DNA of 64,000 bases from Shimia ponticola (lineage in GTDB: Bacteria > Pseudomonadota > Alphaproteobacteria > Rhodobacterales > Rhodobacteraceae). The stretch is taken from positions 62,001 to 126,000 of the forward strand of contig NZ_VCDK01000002.1 in assembly GCF_007995215.1 (NCBI RefSeq). The letters are read 5' to 3'. Shown in pieces: positions 54,353 to 61,816 of the stretch (the stretch's first letter is position 1; each line of letters opens with the position of its first letter). The notes under the pieces were generated by a model. The model did no database searches and was not told where the DNA came from. It saw only the letters and a program-made list of their open reading frames with translations. Position numbers and translations under genes: made by a program.

Positions 54353-57064
54353 CTAAATGATAAAGTCGGTCGCGCTGAGCTCAGCGACCAGTGTGTTTTG
54401 CAGGGTGATCTCGATATCCAGATCGCTGGATGCCGCGCCCACGATCGGGGCGGTTGTCGTGATCATCAGCAAGGTATCTGCACCGTCCTGAATGGCCGAG
54501 ACTGTGACGCGGCTGGAGGCACCATTGGTGATCCCGCCGATAGCGCCCGTTGCAACAAACCCGCCATCTTTGTTCGCTTCGAATTGCGACAGGACCAGAA
54601 TGTCACCTGTGGTGACGAAGGCCGACAAGTCGATTGTGTCGGTCCCGATCTCAAAATCGGTGATGACGTCGCCATCGGTTTCGATTTGGAACACGAAGCT
54701 GTCTGCGCCAGCGCCACCGGTCAGAGTGTCAAACCCTGCACCGCCCGTCAGAGTGTCGTTGTCATCACCGCCATCTAGGGTGTCATCGCCGTCGCCACCG
54801 TCGAGCTGGTCCTCACCGGCCTCGCCGTTGAGGGCGTCGATGCCGCTATTGCCAAACAGCATGTCATCGCCACCACCTCCGTCAAACCGGTCCGCGCTTT
54901 GCGCGCCGATCATCATGTCCATGACGCCGCCGCCGCTGACTGTGCCGCTGACGCTGCCAGCGCCGGAGGCGGTGTAGACATTTGAACCACCGCCAAGATC
55001 AATGTCGCCGACAATTGTGCCAGCATTCACAACGGTGTCATTGTCATCGCCAAGGGTGACGTTGCCGACAACCGTGCCGACATTATTGACTGTGTTGTCA
55101 CCGCTGGCGGAGGCCACGCCACCATTGATCTGACCCGTATTTGTCAACGTATCGGTGCCTGCACCCATCTGCAGATTGCCCTGAATGACGCCCGAATTTG
55201 TATAGCTGTCATCGCCAGAGCCACTGGATACAAAACTCGCCACGGTGCCGTCATTTATGAACGTGTTGTTCCCCGAACTGAGAAACACGCTACTGCCGAT
55301 GTCGCCAGTGTTCCGGACAAGGTTGTTGCCAGCCGATCCGAAGATGCCGCCGGTGATGGTGCCAGAATTGGTGATTTCATCATTCGTGACCTCGCTTCCA
55401 ACCACCGGGCCGACAATCAGCAGACCGTTGATGGTTCCGGTGTTGGTCACACGGTCAATACCATTGCCTGTGGCCACCGGGCCCATGATGCCGCTGTTGA
55501 TGATGATGTCGTCACCGGCGCCGCTGAGGAACTGACCTTCGATCGCGCCTTCGTTGGTAACGGTGTTGTTTTCGTCACCCAGAGTGACCGTTGAGGCGAT
55601 TGTGCCGTAGTTGGTGAGCGTCACGCGACCATCACCAAAGGTCACGTCGCTGATCGTTCCGTGGTTTTCGATGATCTTCTGCCCCGTGCCGCCAACGTCG
55701 CTGGTTGCTGTCAGTGCCGCGATGATGCCGTAGTTGAACAGGCTGTCTTGGCCGGTGCCGAGGGTCAGCCGCACGAGGATATCGCCGAGGTTGGTGATTA
55801 CATCGTTGCCTTCGCCTGCGTCGACCTCACGCATGATGCCCTCGTTCAAGAGATTGTCATTGTCGTCGCCAAGGTCCGTCCCACCAAGGATTTCGCCGGT
55901 GTTGAGAACAAGGTCGTTTCCATCGCCGGTAGACAATTCGCCTATAAAGCCAGCGTTTTCGACAGAGTCGCGGCCAGCGCCCGTAAAGGCGTCAGTGATT
56001 TGACCGGTGGCCGAGTTCAGCCACGTGTCATCCCCGCCGGATGTGTTGATCGTTCCATCGAGAATGCCGAAGTTGCGGATTTCGTCGTCGGTCGTGCCGT
56101 TGAACGGCGACAACGAAACGTTTCCGATGATCGTGCCGGTATTGACCAGCAGGTCTTCGCCAAACGTGAACGAGACGTTGCCAAGGATCGTGCCACTGTT
56201 CTCAAGGCGTTGGGCGTCCGTGGTGAGGCCCGAAAATACGACATTGCCGTTGACTGTGCCCGCGTTTTCAAACCTGTCCGATCCATTCCGAAAGCGAACC
56301 TGACCGTTGATCGTGCCCAGATTTGTCAGGCTGTCGGTTCCTGTATCCGAAGTCAGGCTGCCATCCATCCGGATCGTGCCTGTGATGGTGCCTGAATTTA
56401 CGAGCGTATCGGATCCGCCAGCGGTGGAAAGATCGAGATCAATGTCGCCGGTGATAACGCCGCTGTTGATGACGTCATTGATCAGACCAAACAGGCCGAT
56501 GTCGCCCAAGATTTCGCCGCTATTGGTGAAATCGACGCGAACATAGTTTCCTAGATTGTTGGCGGCGGTTCGCACGGCGTCATCTGCCTGAATGAAGCCG
56601 GTGTTGAGCACGTCCATAAAACCAAGACCATCGCCGTCGGCCAATTCGAGGAGAAACCCGCTGCTGTTGTTTTCCGACGCAGTCATTGACCCGTGATTGA
56701 TCAGGGTTGATCCGTCGCCAACCTGACGGACGCCGACCAGTTGCCCCGCAACCGTCCCAGAGTTGACGAAACGGTTGTTGGAGCCTTCGAGATAGATCGT
56801 GTCATTAGGTGCGCCAAAACTGTCGACGCGACCGGTTTCGGCGATCTCGACCGTGTTGTTGCCGCCAGTGATGCTCATCGCAATCGTCGGAGCGAGGACC
56901 GTTCCCGCAATGGTGGCATCAAAGCCGCCCCCGGACGCGACAACGGCAGACGTGCTCGTGCTCGCAGTGGTCACCCCAGCAAGTTGGTAATACCATTCGC
57001 CGAAGCTGGTAAAAAGAATGCGGACCCCAGATCCAATGGAGTCGTTTTGTTGAATAAGGCCCAC
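54353..57064 (-). CDS. RTX protein 3 of a tandem trio (903 residues)
   Basis: The largest of the three. It has close to 28 NxGxIxG-type units by hand count (NSGEILGDIGLFG; NTGTIIGNVSLSP), which may stack as a beta-solenoid with an asparagine ladder. An RTX block at about 720-795 (DGGDGDDTLDGGDDNDTLTG) and a DVITDFEIGTDTIDLSAF domain follow. It ends LSATDFII. GTG 57064 has a GGGGGG tract ahead. It begins the leftward trio, 80 bases before protein 2. Probable functions are adhesion, a calcium-dependent surface coat or biofilm; no enzymatic domain is visible. Confidence 0.86.
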   Translation of the reverse strand: MGLIQQNDSIGSGVRILFTSFGEWYYQLAGVTTASTSTSAVVASGGGFDATIAGTVLAPTIAMSITGGNNTVEIAETGRVDSFGAPNDTIYLEGSNNRFVNSGTVAGQLVGVRQVGDGSTLINHGSMTASENNSSGFLLELADGDGLGFMDVLNTGFIQADDAVRTAANNLGNYVRVDFTNSGEILGDIGLFGLINDVINSGVITGDIDLDLSTAGGSDTLVNSGTITGTIRMDGSLTSDTGTDSLTNLGTINGQVRFRNGSDRFENAGTVNGNVVFSGLTTDAQRLENSGTILGNVSFTFGEDLLVNTGTIIGNVSLSPFNGTTDDEIRNFGILDGTINTSGGDDTWLNSATGQITDAFTGAGRDSVENAGFIGELSTGDGNDLVLNTGEILGGTDLGDDNDNLLNEGIMREVDAGEGNDVITNLGDILVRLTLGTGQDSLFNYGIIAALTATSDVGGTGQKIIENHGTISDVTFGDGRVTLTNYGTIASTVTLGDENNTVTNEGAIEGQFLSGAGDDIIINSGIMGPVATGNGIDRVTNTGTINGLLIVGPVVGSEVTNDEITNSGTITGGIFGSAGNNLVRNTGDIGSSVFLSSGNNTFINDGTVASFVSSGSGDDSYTNSGVIQGNLQMGAGTDTLTNTGQINGGVASASGDNTVNNVGTVVGNVTLGDDNDTVVNAGTIVGDIDLGGGSNVYTASGAGSVSGTVSGGGVMDMMIGAQSADRFDGGGGDDMLFGNSGIDALNGEAGEDQLDGGDGDDTLDGGDDNDTLTGGAGFDTLTGGAGADSFVFQIETDGDVITDFEIGTDTIDLSAFVTTGDILVLSQFEANKDGGFVATGAIGGITNGASSRVTVSAIQDGADTLLMITTTAPIVGAASSDLDIEITLQNTLVAELSATDFII

Positions 57065-57108
57065 CAGGCTACCCCCCCAAATAGTTGCACGCAGAAAATT
57101 CTAATCAA

Positions 57109-57123
57109 TTAACAGAACGTTAA
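57109..57123. promoter_or_regulatory. Inverted repeat TTAAC-N5-GTTAA upstream of the RTX trio
   Basis: TTAAC (57109-57113) and GTTAA (57119-57123) are a perfect inverted repeat, 45 bases before the GTG of RTX protein 3, inside an AT-rich block. The right arm sits in the 8-base palindrome CGTTAACG. It could be an operator of the RTX operon; chance is not excluded. Confidence 0.32.
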
Positions 57124-57277
57124 CGCAGGATTTGCGCGTTTGTCAGTCAGGAATTCTATGCCAGATGCGGCAGGCCGATTTTGAATTAACGCATTCGCTG
57201 CGCCGGGTGTGACCGCTTCGCTCTTGGGTTGTGTTGTGTGACCGCAACCGGCGCTGGAAGGCTGCCGATTTCGAAAC

Positions 57278-57306
57278 TGGACAGGGCGTCATGCTGACCC
57301 TATTAT
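57278..57306 (+). promoter_or_regulatory. Sigma70-type promoter of the leucine-degradation operon
   Basis: TGGACA (57278-57283), a 17-base spacer, and TATTAT (57301-57306) match the -35 and -10 consensus at five of six positions each, with ideal spacing. The start would be about 57313, roughly 26 bases before the ivd ATG. Confidence 0.6.
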
Positions 57307-57307
57307 C

Positions 57308-57321
57308 TGAACAAACGTTCA
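57308..57321 (+). promoter_or_regulatory. Operator-like inverted repeat TGAACAAACGTTCA overlapping the ivd start site
   Basis: TGAAC and GTTCA are perfectly inverted around AAAC. The element begins 1 base after the -10 box and covers the predicted transcription start, the usual place for a repressor. Leucine/isovalerate genes in proteobacteria are often controlled by TetR- or MerR-type regulators; which one acts here cannot be told. Confidence 0.5.
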
Positions 57322-57338
57322 ATTAAGGGCGGCAACGC

Positions 57339-58502
57339 ATGTTCACACACTCCATGACCTTCGACCTCGGCGATGACGTCAACGCGCTGCGTGACGCGAC
57401 ACATCGGTTCGCGCAGGATCGGATCAAGCCGATGGCAGAGCAGATCGACACCGATAACTGCTTTCCTGCAGAGCTCTGGAAAGAGCTGGGGGATATGGGG
57501 CTCTTGGGGGTCACCGTTGAAGAAGAGTATGGCGGCGCGGGTATGGGCTACCTTGCACATACGGTGGCGGTGGAAGAGGTCGCGCGCGCGTCAGCCTCTG
57601 TGTCGCTGTCTTATGGCGCGCATTCGAACCTTTGCGTGAACCAGATCCGCCTGAACGGGACCGAGGAGCAAAAGCGGCAGTATCTGCCGGGACTGGTCTC
57701 TGGCGATCATGTCGGTGCGCTTGCGATGTCAGAGGCATCGTCGGGGTCGGACGTCGTGTCGATGAAGCTGGCCGCGGAAAAGCGCAACGATCACTACCGC
57801 TTGAACGGGACCAAATACTGGATCACGAACGGCCCGGACGCAGATACGCTGGTGGTTTATGCCAAGACGGATGCAGATGCCGGGTCCAAAGGGATCACGG
57901 CGTTCCTGATCGAGAAGACGATGAAAGGTTTTTCGACCAGTCCGCATTTCGACAAGCTGGGGATGCGCGGGTCCAACACCGGCGAATTGATATTTGAGGA
58001 TGTCGAGGTCCCATTCGAAAACGTGCTGGGCGAAGAAGGGCGTGGGGTTCAGGTCCTGATGTCAGGGCTGGACTATGAGCGTGTGGTTCTGGCCGGGATC
58101 GGGCTTGGCATCATCGCCGCCTGTCTGGATGAGATCATGCCTTACATGGCCGAGCGCAAACAGTTCGGCAAACCCATCGGGTCGTTCCAACTGATGCAGG
58201 GCAAGATTGCGGATATGTACACCGCGATGAATTCCGCCCGCGCCTATGTCTACGAGGTTGCGAAGGCCTGTGATCGCGGCGAAGTCACGCGTCAGGATGC
58301 GGCGGCTTGCTGCCTCTATGCCTCTGAAGAAGCGATGAAGCAGGCGCATCAGGCGGTTCAGGCCATGGGCGGTGCGGGGTTCCTGAACGACGCGCCGGTT
58401 GCGCGGATTTTCCGCGATGCCAAGCTAATGGAGATCGGCGCAGGGACGTCTGAAATCCGCCGGATGCTGGTTGGTCGCGAACTGGTCGGAGCGATGGGGT
58501 GA
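57339..58502 (+). CDS. ivd: Isovaleryl-CoA dehydrogenase
   Basis: 387 residues of the acyl-CoA dehydrogenase fold. YWITNGPDADTLVVYAKTD and the FAD region GALAMSEASSGSDVVSM are typical. The catalytic base is E247 in SGLDYERVVLAG, the position characteristic of isovaleryl-CoA dehydrogenase rather than of medium- or short-chain enzymes. The last segment QAMGGAGFLNDAPVARIFRDAK is also classical. It oxidises isovaleryl-CoA to 3-methylcrotonyl-CoA in leucine breakdown, passing electrons to ETF. The first gene of the operon; its stop overlaps the next start as GTGA. Confidence 0.95.
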   Translation: MFTHSMTFDLGDDVNALRDATHRFAQDRIKPMAEQIDTDNCFPAELWKELGDMGLLGVTVEEEYGGAGMGYLAHTVAVEEVARASASVSLSYGAHSNLCVNQIRLNGTEEQKRQYLPGLVSGDHVGALAMSEASSGSDVVSMKLAAEKRNDHYRLNGTKYWITNGPDADTLVVYAKTDADAGSKGITAFLIEKTMKGFSTSPHFDKLGMRGSNTGELIFEDVEVPFENVLGEEGRGVQVLMSGLDYERVVLAGIGLGIIAACLDEIMPYMAERKQFGKPIGSFQLMQGKIADMYTAMNSARAYVYEVAKACDRGEVTRQDAAACCLYASEEAMKQAHQAVQAMGGAGFLNDAPVARIFRDAKLMEIGAGTSEIRRMLVGRELVGAMG

Positions 58503-58987
58503 GGTTGGCCTTGATCCTGTCCTTGCTGGCCGCGCCTGCTTTTGCAGGGGTTGCGCAATACGAGGCCTGCATCGGGCCTGAGTTCGAAGAGCGGCTGATG
58601 GCCAATTATGCGCAGCGTTTCCCGTCCGATCCTTGCACCAGTTCGGCCACGTGCCCCGCTGCGCAGGTCGAAAGCACCACGCGCCTGACGCGCGGCCACT
58701 GCCGGGCCGAGGCGCTGGCGGATTGCGAGAGCCAGAAGTGTATCTTGGGGTTAAAGGAGAGGTGGGGCTCTGAGGCCGCTGACCTGCGGACCCAGATTGA
58801 TGCGCGGTTGGCGGATGTGGATTTCGAACAACTGCCCGCCTTGCAGGCGCGCCGATTGTCGAACCCTGATCGCTGGTTCACCCCGCCCTCCTGTGTGGGC
58901 GATGCCAATGCCTGCGAGGCAGATTGGGCGGGTCAGGCGCTGGGCGATCTGGAACGGATCGCTTCTGAGGTGGAGGCGCTGCAATGA
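58499..58987 (+). CDS. Exported cysteine-rich protein embedded in the leucine operon
   Basis: 162 residues. A signal peptide (MRLALILSLLAAPAFAG) with a likely cleavage after AFA precedes a periplasmic domain with many cysteines (EACIGPEF, DPCTSSATC, GHCRAEALADCESQKC, SCVGDANAC), probably disulfide-bonded. No family is recognised. GTG 58499 overlaps the ivd stop, and the stop overlaps the next ATG, so translation is coupled to the leucine genes. The biological link is unclear. Confidence 0.78.
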   Translation: MRLALILSLLAAPAFAGVAQYEACIGPEFEERLMANYAQRFPSDPCTSSATCPAAQVESTTRLTRGHCRAEALADCESQKCILGLKERWGSEAADLRTQIDARLADVDFEQLPALQARRLSNPDRWFTPPSCVGDANACEADWAGQALGDLERIASEVEALQ

Positions 58988-59331
58988 GCGACGGCTGGCA
59001 CATGCCCCGCTGGATGTGGTTTCTACCGGTGTTCATGCTCGCGCTGGTCGTCGGGTACACGGGTTTGAAATTGGGTCTTGAGCGGATGAACGTGACCGAA
59101 ACCGCTGTCATCAACCACTACGCAGCCCAATATGTAGAGGACCATGGCGAAGTCATCGGCGCAGGAGCCGCATTGACCGATTGTGTCGGCGTCCCCGGCA
59201 CAGTCGGCACCGTCTGGATCGAAGTGCGCTGCACGCCGCCCGGCGGCGAACCCGCGTTCCTGTATGGTGCAGCTCGGAACGGTGGACTGGTTTACGCCGC
59301 AAGGGCCGGAGAAGGGGTGCCCGAGGCATGA
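58984..59331 (+). CDS. Small single-span membrane protein in the leucine operon
   Basis: 115 residues. One N-terminal membrane helix ([19 protein letters not shown]) is followed by an exported domain of about 80 residues with two cysteines ([15 protein letters not shown]). No family is recognised. It starts within the end of the preceding gene (ATGA) and its own stop overlaps the mccB start in the same way. Confidence 0.75.
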   Translation: MSDGWHMPRWMWFLPVFMLALVVGYTGLKLGLERMNVTETAVINHYAAQYVEDHGEVIGAGAALTDCVGVPGTVGTVWIEVRCTPPGGEPAFLYGAARNGGLVYAARAGEGVPEA

Positions 59332-60884
59332 GCCGTTCAGACCACGAAGCCGCGCTGAACCTCGTACGCGAAGCAGCTCAAACCGCCGCGCTAGGCGGCG
59401 GTGAGAAATCGCGCGCGCGGCATGTGGCGCGGGGGAAGATGTTGCCTCGGGATCGGGTGGCTGGGGTATTGGACCCTGGCAGCCCATTTCTTGAAGTTGG
59501 CGCGACGGCGGCGCACGGGATGTATGAAGGCGCGGCACCCTGTGCGGGTGTTGTGGCCGGTGTTGGGCAGGTGCATGGGCGCGACTGCATGATCATCTGC
59601 AATGATGCGACGGTTAAAGGCGGCACCTATTACCCGATGACCGTGAAGAAGCACCTGCGCGCGCAAGAGATTGCTGAGGAATGCCGTCTTCCGTGCATAT
59701 ACCTTGTCGATAGCGGCGGCGCGAACCTGCCCAATCAGGATGAGGTGTTTCCGGACCGCGATCACTTTGGCCGGATTTTCTACAATCAAGCGCGGATGAG
59801 CGCGGCGGGCATTCCGCAAATCGCCGCGGTCATGGGGTCGTGTACCGCCGGTGGTGCTTACGTTCCCGCGATGGCGGATGTGTCGATCATCGTGAAAGAG
59901 CAGGGGACGATTTTCCTAGCCGGGCCACCGCTTGTGAAGGCGGCGACGGGTGAGGTGGTCAGCGCCGAAGACCTCGGTGGTGGTGATGTGCATACGCGGC
60001 TGTCGGGGGTCGCCGATTATCTGGCCGAGGATGATGCGCATGCGCTGGCACTCGTGCGTGAGGTGGTGAAATCGCTTGGGCCGGTGCGTGCGGAGCACGC
60101 ACCCTACGCGGCGGATGCGCCGTCGAAATCGATGGATGATCTCTTTGACGCCATCCCAGCGGATTTGCGCACGCCCTATGACATTCGCGAGGTGATCTGG
60201 CGGATCGTGGACGGATCACGCTTTGACGAGTTCAAGGCGCGGTTTGGTGAGACGCTTGTTACCGGCTTTGCCGAAATCGAAGGCATGGCCTGTGGGATCA
60301 TCGCCAATAACGGCGTGCTGTTCTCGGAAGCCGCGCAGAAGGGCGCGCATTTCGTGGAACTGTGTTCGCAGCGAAAAATCCCGATCATCTTTCTGCAAAA
60401 CATCACCGGTTTCATGGTGGGTCAGAAATACGAGAACGAAGGCATCGCACGGCATGGGGCCAAGATGGTGACGGCTGTGGCCACGACCTCGGTCCCCAAG
60501 ATCACCATGATTGTCGGTGGCTCCTTTGGTGCAGGCAACTATGGCATGGCGGGCCGGGCCTATCAGCCGCGCTTCTTGTGGTCATGGCCCACATCGCGCA
60601 CAGCGGTGATGGGTGGCGCACAGGCGGCGGGCGTTCTTGCGACGGTGAAACGCGACGCAATGGAGCGGGCGGGGCAGGAGTGGTCGGCGGAAGAAGAAGC
60701 CGCCTTCAAACAGCCCACGATTGATATGTTCGAGAAACAGTCGCATCCGCTTTATGCCTCCGCGCGGCTTTGGGATGACGGGATCATTGATCCGCGTCAC
60801 AGCCGGACGGTTTTGGCTTTGTCCCTGCGCGCGGCCTTAAATGCGCCGATTGAAGACACGCGATTTGGTGTGTTCCGGATGTAG
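59328..60884 (+). CDS. mccB: 3-methylcrotonyl-CoA carboxylase, carboxyltransferase (beta) subunit
   Basis: 518 residues. The crotonase-like carboxyltransferase halves are clear: [64 protein letters not shown], and in the C half [18 protein letters not shown] and [16 protein letters not shown]. It transfers the carboxyl from biotin to 3-methylcrotonyl-CoA. Usual MccB proteins have about 20 more N-terminal residues; this one starts at [17 protein letters not shown]. The ATG overlaps the stop of the preceding gene. Confidence 0.94.
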   Translation: MSRSDHEAALNLVREAAQTAALGGGEKSRARHVARGKMLPRDRVAGVLDPGSPFLEVGATAAHGMYEGAAPCAGVVAGVGQVHGRDCMIICNDATVKGGTYYPMTVKKHLRAQEIAEECRLPCIYLVDSGGANLPNQDEVFPDRDHFGRIFYNQARMSAAGIPQIAAVMGSCTAGGAYVPAMADVSIIVKEQGTIFLAGPPLVKAATGEVVSAEDLGGGDVHTRLSGVADYLAEDDAHALALVREVVKSLGPVRAEHAPYAADAPSKSMDDLFDAIPADLRTPYDIREVIWRIVDGSRFDEFKARFGETLVTGFAEIEGMACGIIANNGVLFSEAAQKGAHFVELCSQRKIPIIFLQNITGFMVGQKYENEGIARHGAKMVTAVATTSVPKITMIVGGSFGAGNYGMAGRAYQPRFLWSWPTSRTAVMGGAQAAGVLATVKRDAMERAGQEWSAEEEAAFKQPTIDMFEKQSHPLYASARLWDDGIIDPRHSRTVLALSLRAALNAPIEDTRFGVFRM

Positions 60885-60909
60885 CCGGAGGCGAGCGTGC
60901 GGTTTGCGA

Positions 60910-60937
60910 CCGCCGGAGCCTCCGGCGGAAGTGTTTT
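60910..60937 (+). terminator. GC-rich hairpin after mccB
   Basis: CCGCCGGA and TCCGGCGG pair perfectly around GCC, followed by GTGTTTT. It may be a weak terminator or a degraded relative of the palindromic repeat, since the downstream AAGAAGATGGAG echoes that element's AAGATGAAG tail. It lies in the only sizeable gap in the operon. Confidence 0.5.
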
Positions 60938-60960
60938 GAAGCAAGAAGATGGAGCGGGTG

Positions 60961-61377
60961 ATGACCAGCTTGGATGTCTTGAAAGAAAGGTTTCCCGGGG
61001 CCGAGACGTTCAGGTTCGGTGATAGCGCGCGGATGTCAGCGCAGCTTTTGGCACTCGTCACCCAAGGCAAGAAGACCGCGACCTGCGGTGCCGCGCGCGA
61101 TTTTGGCGAGGGTGGAGAGGCGCTCCCGGTTGTGGGGCGCAAGGATATAGCCCTGCATTGGGATGGGCGTCCTGCGGTTGTGATTGAGACGCTCGATGTG
61201 ACGCGGAAGCGGTTTTGCGACATTGACGCCGCATTTGCTCTGGCGGAAGGCGAAAACGAAACGCTGGAAGGCTGGCAGGCAGATCACAAGGCCTATTTCG
61301 AGCGGCACGGTGGGTGGGACCCTCAGATGGACCTCATCTGTGAACGGTTTCGGGTCGTCGAGGTGGTCGATGGCTGA
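60961..61377 (+). CDS. ASCH domain protein
   Basis: 138 residues of the ASCH family (PF04266), a beta-barrel related to PUA domains. FRFGDSARMSAQLLALVTQGKKTATCGAARDF carries the signature GKKTATC. DIALHWDGRPAVVIETLDV and FCDIDAAFALAEGE follow, ending in GWDPQMDLICERFRVVE. ASCH proteins are thought to bind RNA, and some hydrolyse modified cytidines (amidohydrolase YqfB type). ATG 60961 is preferred; 60949 is an earlier ATG. It overlaps the next gene by 8 bases. Confidence 0.88.
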   Translation: MTSLDVLKERFPGAETFRFGDSARMSAQLLALVTQGKKTATCGAARDFGEGGEALPVVGRKDIALHWDGRPAVVIETLDVTRKRFCDIDAAFALAEGENETLEGWQADHKAYFERHGGWDPQMDLICERFRVVEVVDG

Positions 61378-61816
61378 TCATTCGTACCTGAGCAACGGGC
61401 GCGCCGCGAAATGGCGTCCCTTGAGGCCGGATGAAGCCGATTTGGCTGCTGGCTTTGGTGGGCTCGCGTGGATCGCGCTTTGGTTTTTCTGTGTAGCGGC
61501 GTTTGAACTGAGGGTGGCTGTCACCCATGATCTACCGCTGCCGTCACTTCTGTTCACCGGGCTGACCGTCATTGCCGCCATTGGCCTCTTGGCCAAGGCT
61601 TGGTGGGGTTTTGCGTTGGCGCTCTTGATGGCGGCGCGGCAGGTGTTTGGCGTGGTTTACCTGATCGCGTCCGGCGGCGTTGAGGTGCCGTTTCTGGCCG
61701 CTGCCTACGGCGTGGGGAATGCGGTGATCGGTGCAGTCACAATCATTTATCTGATGGAAGGCGCGCGCCCGAATGCGGTGTTCTTTGGGCGCGTGAGAAA
61801 AGAGGCAGTGCGATGA
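61370..61816 (+). CDS. Small membrane protein, unknown function
   Basis: 148 residues with about four hydrophobic helices: LAWIALWFFCVAAFELRVAV, LPSLLFTGLTVIAAIGLLA, WGFALALLMAARQVFGVVYLIA and FLAAAYGVGNAVIGAVTIIYL. No family is recognised. GAGGTGG precedes ATG 61370, within the end of the ASCH gene. Its stop overlaps the mccA ATG, so it belongs to the leucine operon, though no catalytic role can be assigned. Confidence 0.75.
   Translation: MADHSYLSNGRAAKWRPLRPDEADLAAGFGGLAWIALWFFCVAAFELRVAVTHDLPLPSLLFTGLTVIAAIGLLAKAWWGFALALLMAARQVFGVVYLIASGGVEVPFLAAAYGVGNAVIGAVTIIYLMEGARPNAVFFGRVRKEAVR

Noticed and set aside
50047-57064. Repetitive DNA that might be taken for a CRISPR array
   Set aside because: The repetition is at protein level with variable DNA, no uniform repeats or spacers and no cas genes.
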